From Pseudonocardia sp. N23 (GTDB taxonomy: Bacteria; Actinomycetota; Actinomycetes; Mycobacteriales; Pseudonocardiaceae): a stretch of 56,217 nucleotides of DNA. Position 1 is the first letter of the stretch. Every line of letters begins with the position of its first letter. The position numbers were made by a program, and so were the translations under genes. Of this stretch, positions 51,125-56,217 are shown piece by piece. The notes beneath the pieces are model-generated. The model did no database searches, was not told the DNA's origin, and saw only the letters and a list, made by a program, of their open reading frames with translations. The DNA is taken from the NCBI RefSeq assembly GCF_002583555.1, contig NZ_BEGX01000019.1, forward strand, positions 1 through 56,217. Direction: 5' to 3'.

Positions 51125-52071
51125 CACGACTGCCTCACCTTCGGGTTGAAGTACAGGTAGGAGGTGTCGACCAGGAAGCTGACGAGCAGCACGAACAACG
51201 TGATCATCAGGACGAGCCCCTGCACGACCGGGAAGTCCTGGTTGAGCACGGAGTCGATCGCGAGGGTGCCCAGCCCGGGCAGCCCGAAGATCCGCTCGAT
51301 CACGATGGCGCCGCCGACGAGCGCGCCGAACTGCAGGCCCAGCACCGTCACGACGGGGATCGCGGCGTTCTTCAATGTGTGCTTGACGACGACCACCCGG
51401 GTCGGCATGCCCTTGGCCACCGCCGTGCGGATGTAGTCCTGCCCGCCCACATCGACGACACCGGCGCGCGTCTGCCGGGTCACCTCCGCCGCGGTGATCG
51501 TGCCGAGGGCGACGGCCGGGAGCAGCAGGTGCTGGAACCATCCGGTGAGACCGCCCTCGGCGATCGAGATGTATCCCGCGACGGGGGCGAGGCCGAACTG
51601 GAGGGCCACGACGTTGACCAGGATCAGGGCGAGCCAGAAGCTGGGCATCGAGATCCCCAGGGAGGCCACCGTCGTCGCGATGCGGTCGAGAGCACTGCCC
51701 GGGCGCAGGCCGGCGAGGATCCCGAGGAGCAACCCGACGACGACTGCGAACAGCATCGCCAGCAGGGTCAGCGACAGCGTCACCGGCAGCGCCTCGACGA
51801 GCGAGGTGAGCACTGAGCGGCTGCTGAGCAACGAGGTGCCCAGGCCGCCCTGCGCGACGTGCCACAGCCAGCTCGCGTACTGGACGAGGAACGGCCGGTC
51901 GAGCCCCAGCTGCCGGCGGACGAGCTCGATCTGCTCGGCGGACGCGTTGTCGCCGGCGGCGACCGAGGCAGCGTCGCCAGGGACGAGATAGGTCAGCGAG
52001 AACGTCAGGAAGCTCACGATGAGCAGCACCGGGACGATCGCGATAATTCGCCGGCCGACGATCGTGACCAT
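51124..52071 (-). CDS. Peptide ABC transporter permease (DppB type)
   Basis: 315 residues, six helices. Begins IVGRRIIAIVPVLLIVSFLTFSLTYLVPGDAA and has RRQLGLDRPFLVQYASWL, typical of DppB. EAA loop region DYIRTAVAKGMPTRVVVVKHTLKNA. Ends FLVDTSYLYFNPKVR. It forms the channel with the DppC-like partner. 78 bases separate it from the binding-protein gene. Confidence 0.92.
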   Translation of the reverse strand: MVTIVGRRIIAIVPVLLIVSFLTFSLTYLVPGDAASVAAGDNASAEQIELVRRQLGLDRPFLVQYASWLWHVAQGGLGTSLLSSRSVLTSLVEALPVTLSLTLLAMLFAVVVGLLLGILAGLRPGSALDRIATTVASLGISMPSFWLALILVNVVALQFGLAPVAGYISIAEGGLTGWFQHLLLPAVALGTITAAEVTRQTRAGVVDVGGQDYIRTAVAKGMPTRVVVVKHTLKNAAIPVVTVLGLQFGALVGGAIVIERIFGLPGLGTLAIDSVLNQDFPVVQGLVLMITLFVLLVSFLVDTSYLYFNPKVRQS

Positions 52072-52149
52072 CGTCGGTCCTCCTCTGAAGGCTCGGGGGC
52101 AGTCGGGACGGTGGGCGGGGTCGCCGGGATCGCCGGCGACCCCAGCCCG

Positions 52150-53784
52150 TCAGGTGGTCCTGACCTTCGCGGCCCCGCGCAGCACGTCGCTGCCTGCGGC
52201 CCCGTCGAACCTGTCCAGACCGACGACGTCGTCCTGGTGTCCCAGCGGCAGCGCGTGGTTGCAGAGGTAGACGTGGACCGGGCCGAGCTCGAACGCTCGA
52301 GCGAACACTTTGTCGTAGAGCGCGGTGCGGGCGTTGATGTCGAGCGGGCCCGCGGCTTGGTCGATCAGGGCCGTCAGTTCGGGATCGGTCAGGTTCCCCG
52401 GGTTGGACGACCCGCCCTTGAGGTAGTGCTGGGCGGCGAAGACGGACGGGTCGGTGTAGGAGGCACCGTCGCCGGCGTAGGAGTCACCCTCGCCCTGTCC
52501 GAACAGGACGCGGGCCTGGACCACGTCAACGACCCGCAGGTTCACCTTGATCCCGATCTCGGCGAGGTTCTGCTGGAAGAGGACGGCGCGGGTCTGGGTC
52601 GTGGGGACCCCAGGCACGAGCATGTCCATCTCGAAGCCCTCGGGCAGCCCGGCCCGGGCGAGCAGTTCCTTGGCCTTCGCGACGTTGCGCGTGTAACCCC
52701 ACTCCTCGCGTTCGGCGTCGACGGTGGCCGAGTGGGCGAAGTAGCCCTCGGGAAATGGCTGGACGGTCTTGACGCAGTCGCCGTTGAAAGCGATCCGGGA
52801 GGTGGCGTCGCGGTCGATGGCCAGGCTGATCGCCTGTCGAACCTCCTTCGAGCCGAGCTTGCTGCGCGTGGGGTTGAGCAGGATCCGGGCGCCGGAGATG
52901 CTGTGCGCGCGGAAGAGACGGATTCCCGCGGACTCGGCCTCCAGCGCGGCGGGCCCCGCCAGCCGGGCGTAGTCGAGCGCGTCGGTGCGTAGCAGGTTGA
53001 CCACACCGGACCCGTCGTTGACGGAGAAGACGAGGGTCTTGTAGCGGAATGCTTCGGAATCCCAGTAGTCAGCGCGACGGGTGAAGACGTACTCCGTCTT
53101 GGGCCGGAACCCGGTGAGGACCATGGCGCCGGCGCCCACGGGCTTCTGGTCGAGGTCGGGGTTCGCGAACGCAGCCGGCGACACCATCATCCCGACCCGG
53201 GAGGCCAGCACGTTCAGCAGCGCACCGCCCGAGCCTGTCACGCGGATGGTCACGGTCGACGCGTCGACTACGTCGACATCGGTGATCATCAGGATGTCGT
53301 TCTTGAGCCGGGACTTCTCGTTGGTTCGGTAGCGGTCGAGGTTTGCCTTCACCGACGCTGCATCGAAGGGCGTTGCGTCGGAGTAGGAGACCCCCTGGCG
53401 TAGCTGAAGCGTCAACGCCTTGCCGTCAGGAGAGAGCTGCCAGGAGGTCGCCAGCTGCGGCACGGGCGCGCCGGCCTCATCGACAGCGGTCAGTCGGTCG
53501 TACGCTGGGGCGAGCCACGGCATGTCCAGTTCGGACTGGCTGGTCATGGGGTCGAACGAGGTCGGCGGCGCCGTGCCGGCGTACCGGATCGTCCCGTCGC
53601 GGTCGATCTCGCCTTGGGCAAAGCCGGCATCGCCACCGTTGGCGGAGTCCGACTGCGAACGCGTCCCACCGCCGCACGCGACGAGCAGCGCCGCGACGAG
53701 GACCACCAGCACAGGCGCCAGAATCCGCTGCCGTGAGGCGAGGCGCGGATGGCGTCTCCGCCGGTTTGAAGCCGAGTGGGCCAT
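52150..53784 (-). CDS. Extracytoplasmic solute-binding lipoprotein of peptide ABC transporter
   Basis: 544 residues from ATG 53784 with AGGAGA upstream. Signal peptide (RILAPVLVVLVAALLVACGG) with lipobox LVAC; the Cys will be lipidated. The SBP_bac_5 fold follows: PTSFDPMTSQSELDMPWLAP, YDRLTAVDEAGAPVPQLATS, GVSYSDATPFDAASVKANLD, VRQAISLAIDRDATSRIAFN. Ligand could be a peptide, nickel or another small solute. First gene of the five-gene importer operon. An in-frame start at 53910 would place 42 extra residues before the signal peptide and is rejected. Confidence 0.9.
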   Translation of the reverse strand: MAHSASNRRRRHPRLASRQRILAPVLVVLVAALLVACGGGTRSQSDSANGGDAGFAQGEIDRDGTIRYAGTAPPTSFDPMTSQSELDMPWLAPAYDRLTAVDEAGAPVPQLATSWQLSPDGKALTLQLRQGVSYSDATPFDAASVKANLDRYRTNEKSRLKNDILMITDVDVVDASTVTIRVTGSGGALLNVLASRVGMMVSPAAFANPDLDQKPVGAGAMVLTGFRPKTEYVFTRRADYWDSEAFRYKTLVFSVNDGSGVVNLLRTDALDYARLAGPAALEAESAGIRLFRAHSISGARILLNPTRSKLGSKEVRQAISLAIDRDATSRIAFNGDCVKTVQPFPEGYFAHSATVDAEREEWGYTRNVAKAKELLARAGLPEGFEMDMLVPGVPTTQTRAVLFQQNLAEIGIKVNLRVVDVVQARVLFGQGEGDSYAGDGASYTDPSVFAAQHYLKGGSSNPGNLTDPELTALIDQAAGPLDINARTALYDKVFARAFELGPVHVYLCNHALPLGHQDDVVGLDRFDGAAGSDVLRGAAKVRTT

Positions 53785-53934
53785 GGACTCTCCTACCGCC
53801 GAGTGAAGGGCCGAGATCGGGAAGTCGAACGATCGACTGGTCGAGCCGTCATACTGATGGGATCCAATCCTTGCGGCAGAGTATCCTGACAGAAGGCTTC
53901 TGGCTACCATTCGGCGTGGCGGCCATCCCTACGG

Positions 53935-54124
53935 AACTGCTGCACCCTGGACGGTTCGCGGGGAGGAACCTGATGTCGCCCCGATCGCCGCGATCAGACC
54001 GGCGTGAGCATCGGAGGTGACCAACCGGACCCTGGACAGGCCGCGGGCGGTGAGATCGCGGAGAGGCCCAACCAGCCCGCGCCGTCCTCGGCTGAGCTGA
54101 CCCGCATCCCGAGGATCTCCCGGT
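53935..54124 (-). pseudogene. IS256-family (Mutator-type) transposase fragment
   Basis: Minus-strand text REILGMRVSSAEDGAGW then, in another frame, LRDLTARGLSRVRLVTSDAH and AGLIAAIGAT. This is the catalytic-core middle of IS256 transposases (VTSDAHAGL contains the second catalytic Asp). It is cut on one side by the IS3 element (left inverted repeat begins at 54125) and fades out near 53935 on the other. The upstream half of the transposase is not found beyond the IS3 element. Confidence 0.6.
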
Positions 54125-54148
54125 TGAGGTTCCCCCGGTAGCTCGGAG
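54125..54148 (+). repeat. Left terminal inverted repeat of IS3-family element
   Basis: TGAGGTTCCCCC then GGTAGCTCGGAG; 22 of 24 bases match the reverse complement of the right end. It starts with TGA as typical for IS3 elements. Confidence 0.8.
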
Positions 54149-54154
54149 TGCTTG

Positions 54155-55092
54155 CTACCTGGCGGGTGCCGGGTCGGCCCCGTCGATGGGTGTTGCGGGT
54201 TGATCGTCCAGGACGCTGGTCTGGGTGCGCCAAGTGGCCTCGTACTCGTCGGGTGAGCGCCACCCGAGCCCGGCCTGGATGCGTTCAGTGTTGTACCAGC
54301 CGTCAATGTAGGCGAATAGCGCGTTCTCGGCCTGTTCGCGGGTGCGCCATGATGTCCGGTAGACGAGCTCGGTTTTGAGTGCGGAGAAGAAGTTCTCCAT
54401 GAGAGCGTTATCTTACGAATCGCCGACTGACCCCATCGACGCTAGGATTCCGTGATCTTCTAGGCGTTGCCCGAAGCGCAGAGACGTGTAATTCGAGCCG
54501 CGATCCGAGTGATGGACGACCTGGTCTGCGCGGACATTACGAGTCCAGACCGCATACTCGAGCGCGCCGAGGATGAGGTCAGTGTCGCAACGATCTGAGC
54601 AGCGCCACCCGACGATCCGGTTGGAGAACGCGTCGCGGACCGCGGCCAACCAGAACACGCCCTCCCCGCAGGGGATGCGTGTGGCGTCGGCGACCCACAA
54701 CCGGTCGGCGCCGAGGCGGTGAAGTCCCGGTTGACCAGGTCTGGGGCCGGGGTATGGCGCGGGTCCTGCCTGGTCGAGGCTGCGCGCCAGCGCTTGCGCA
54801 GGAACGCGCCCTGCAGCCCGTGCTCGCGCATCAGCCGCTCGACCCGCTTGCGGGAGACGTGCCGTCCGCGGCGGCGCAGGGTGGCGTGCACCCGTGGAGC
54901 GCCGTAGGTCGCGCCGGAGCGGTCGTGGATCTCGCGGATCTGGTCGAGCAGCTCGGTATCAGCACGGCGGCGCTGCGACGGGTCGCGTTGCTGGGCGAGC
55001 CAGCCGTAGTAGGTCGATGCGGCGACACCGAGAACTGTCAGGATCGGGGCGATCCCGAACTGGCCCTTCAGGGCTTCGACAGCGGTCACCAC
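54155..55092 (-). pseudogene. IS3 transposase OrfB (DDE), frameshifted and with nonsense codon
   Basis: The start GTG 55092 overlaps orfA. The N-terminal HTH_21 part (LLDQIREIHDRSGATYGAPR, VHATLRRRGRHVSRKRVERL) reads well to NRDFTA at about 54715. There the frame shifts to WVADATRIPCGEGVFWLAAV (first Asp) and VVHHSDRGSNYTSLRFGQRL (second Asp). At the conserved SYDNA motif the Tyr codon is TAA (54412-54414), after which DNALMENFFSALKTEL (catalytic Glu) follows. Two lesions make it non-functional. Confidence 0.85.
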
Positions 55093-55397
55093 TTGCGCCT
55101 TGCCGGGTCCATCTCCTGGGCGAAAAAAGCACTCGCCGCCTTGAGGATCTCGTTGGCCCGGCGGAGTTCGGCGTTCTCCTTGCGCAGCCGGCGCAGCTCC
55201 TCGGTCTCGGAGCTGGTCGGGCGGTCGTGGCGCTCACTGTGGTCGGCCTGGTCCTGGCGGATCCAGTTCCGCAACGCTTCGTGGTGCACACCCAGCTGCT
55301 CGGCCAGCCGCCGGATCACCGGCTTGGGGTCAGACTCCCGGTAGAGCCGCACCGCGCGCTCACTCAGCTCATCGGGGTACTTCTTCGGTGCTGCCAT
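55086..55397 (-). CDS. IS3 transposase OrfA (helix-turn-helix)
   Basis: 103 residues. Begins MAAPKKYPDELSERAVRLYR with HTH_Tnp_1 residues VIRRLAEQLGVHHEALRNWI and a leucine-zipper-like stretch ETEELRRLRKENAELRRANE, ending in ILKAASAFFAQEMD, the standard OrfA end. Intact, but its OrfB partner is broken, so no transposition is expected from this copy. Confidence 0.9.
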   Translation of the reverse strand: MAAPKKYPDELSERAVRLYRESDPKPVIRRLAEQLGVHHEALRNWIRQDQADHSERHDRPTSSETEELRRLRKENAELRRANEILKAASAFFAQEMDPARRKW

Positions 55398-55437
55398 CGG
55401 AGACTCCCTTCACGGCCCTTCAGCCATGATCGTCGGT

Positions 55438-55461
55438 CTCCGAGCAAGCGGGGGAACCTCA
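55438..55461 (-). repeat. Right terminal inverted repeat of IS3-family element
   Basis: Reverse complement reads TGAGGTTCCCCC then GCTTGCTCGGAG, two differences from the left end. Confidence 0.8.
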
Positions 55462-55677
55462 TACCGTGCCGGGACGCCCCCTTGCAGGGGAGCACATCAT
55501 TGGGGCCAAATGCAGTAGCAGCCCATCCCCCGCGTTCCAGGTCGAGGCTATCGGTTATGACGCGACGCCGCCGCTGGTGGCTACTCCACAGCCCGTCGCG
55601 ATCTGCAGCAGATTGTCGCGGAACGGGCGCAAGTCAACCGATAGGCAGATCAGCCAGTCGAGGTCGCGATCGGACTG

Positions 55678-55971
55678 CTACTGGATCAGCTCGATGATCC
55701 AGCTCGACATAGCCCTAATGCCACCTGAGCCCGCAGCACTGACCCGGTACAGCTTCGCGGAATCCTTTGCGAGATCAACCCGGCTACCTGGCGGGAAATG
55801 CGCGTCGCGCCCTTCACACTCCGCGATGATCGGCGTTGTCTGCGCTGGAGTTGCCATGCGGAGCGATCTCCCAAGGCCGGTCACCGTTACCATCTTCCTG
55901 TTGCCGGGGTCGTCGACCCCCGGCTTTGTACGCAGGTGGTGGGCGCGGAGCGCTTTGGCCGTCCGATCCAT
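55678..55971 (-). CDS. Small hypothetical protein
   Basis: 97 residues from ATG 55971 with GAGGTTGGG upstream. Soluble and fairly basic at the N-terminus; the second half (IIAECEGRDAHFPPGSRVDL, AKDSAKLYRVSAAG) looks like a genuine small domain and ends SSWIIELIQ. No family recognised. It follows the GTP-cyclohydrolase-II-like gene by 33 bases on the same strand. Composition is less GC-rich than the catabolic genes. Confidence 0.45.
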   Translation of the reverse strand: MDRTAKALRAHHLRTKPGVDDPGNRKMVTVTGLGRSLRMATPAQTTPIIAECEGRDAHFPPGSRVDLAKDSAKLYRVSAAGSGGIRAMSSWIIELIQ

Positions 55972-56004
55972 CCCAACCTCAGAGGCGCCTGAATGGCAAC
56001 CGAC

Positions 56005-56217
56005 TCACCGCAGCCTGTGTCCGTCGATCGTGGCACTGGCGGCTATGACGCCGAGACCGTGTGTTACATGGGCCTCGATTCTGAACTGCCTGTCGCTGCT
56101 TGCCCGGCCGTCAACCTTCTCGAGTCGCGCCTGGTGCGAGTTGGAGGGCGCCACCCGGGCGTGGATCGTGAGCCCGTAGCCTTCGAGCCCGGCGCGCTTC
56201 TCGGGGTTGTTGGTGAG
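56005..56217 (-). CDS. GTP cyclohydrolase II-like protein, C-terminal end (partial)
   Basis: The frame entering from the window edge reads LTNNPEKRAGLEGYGLTIHA followed by about 50 residues and a stop at 56005. LLTNNPxKxxGLxGYGL is the hallmark near the C-terminus of GTP cyclohydrolase II (RibA), where the Asn/Lys contact substrate. The following text (RVAPSNSHQARLEKVDG...) departs from housekeeping RibA, so it may be a specialised or diverged homologue. The catalytic zinc site would be outside the window. Confidence 0.5.
   Translation of the reverse strand, partial: LTNNPEKRAGLEGYGLTIHARVAPSNSHQARLEKVDGRASSDRQFRIEAHVTHGLGVIAASATIDGHRLR

Larger units (their letters stand above)
54125..55461 (-). 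mobile_element. IS3-family insertion sequence, 1,337 bp, inactive
   Basis: Bounded by 24-bp inverted repeats (54125-54148 and 55438-55461) and carrying orfA and a broken orfB on the minus strand, the normal IS3 layout. The flanking bases (ggt on the left, tac on the right) show no 3-bp target duplication. The left flank is IS256 transposase sequence but the right flank is not. Either rearrangement after insertion or an adjacent deletion explains this. Confidence 0.85.

Noticed and set aside
54460..55092. Full 210-codon frame of OrfB as an intact transposase
   Set aside because: Homology changes frame at about 54715; the last 80 or so codons of this frame are not transposase.
1..56217. tRNA, rRNA, CRISPR array, prophage or replication origin
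   Set aside because: I looked for cloverleaf/TTCGA-type loops, regular repeat-spacer runs, integrase and phage structural genes, and DnaA-box clusters and found none I could support.

Overview
This is a very GC-rich actinobacterial chromosome segment. GTG and TTG starts are common, genes overlap by 4 bases, and the gene content (lipoyl synthase tail, Streptomyces-type VanR/VanS, rifamycin phosphotransferase, F420/PPOX-type and DUF6308 proteins) points to an actinomycete, plausibly Pseudonocardiaceae. The genus is an inference from gene flavour, not a measured match.

Layout. (1) 1-4.2 kb: end of lipA, a decayed lipB fragment, a type B carboxylesterase, a DUF389 membrane protein and a cation diffusion facilitator. 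(2) 4.2-14 kb: an antibiotic-response zone. A rifamycin phosphotransferase (rph) and a PaaK-like adenylate-forming enzyme diverge from a 21-bp palindrome that matches the rifamycin-associated element (RAE). Next come a second esterase with a QsdR-type TetR regulator, then a vanY-vanJ pair diverging from vanR-vanS with no vanHAX. (3) 14-27 kb: small regulators, an Fpg/Nei glycosylase, SDR and FAD enzymes, a SpoIIE phosphatase and a VIT1-type transporter. These are interleaved with many broken genes (HATPase-STAS, AraC, PPOX, TetR, nitroreductase, acyl-CoA synthetase, PAP2). (4) 27.2-33.3 kb: a nitrile-degradation island. It holds an AmiC/NhhC-like sensor, a MarR regulator, cobalt-type nitrile hydratase beta and alpha, a His-tailed activator, an acetamidase/formamidase, a DUF1097 membrane protein and an allophanate-hydrolase-like remnant. 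A motif CATRTGAAATG recurs in three promoters of this island. (5) 34.7-45.6 kb: an aromatic meta-cleavage cluster. It contains Rieske dioxygenase alpha and beta, ferredoxin, a ferredoxin reductase gutted by an in-frame deletion, a LigB-type extradiol dioxygenase, an ACMSD-like decarboxylase, an aldehyde dehydrogenase, 4-oxalocrotonate tautomerase and decarboxylase, two hydratases and an IclR regulator. An inverted repeat CGGTCC-N7-GGACCG recurs in its promoters. (6) 45.9-53.8 kb: LysR, an SDR and a complete five-gene peptide/nickel-type ABC importer. (7) 53.9-56.2 kb: a dead IS3-family element (1,337 bp) inserted in an IS256-type remnant, then a small hypothetical gene and the C-terminus of a GTP-cyclohydrolase-II-like protein.

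How it works together: the nitrile island should convert nitriles to amides (nitrile hydratase) and amides to acids (amidase). The IclR-linked cluster should oxidise a (probably carboxylated) aromatic ring to 2-oxo-4-pentenoate and 4-hydroxy-2-oxovalerate; the last aldolase steps are not in the window. The rph/RAE and van modules look like induced self-defence against rifamycins and glycopeptides. The unusual number of truncated or fused genes shows extensive deletion, or assembly or sequence error, and both readings should be kept open.
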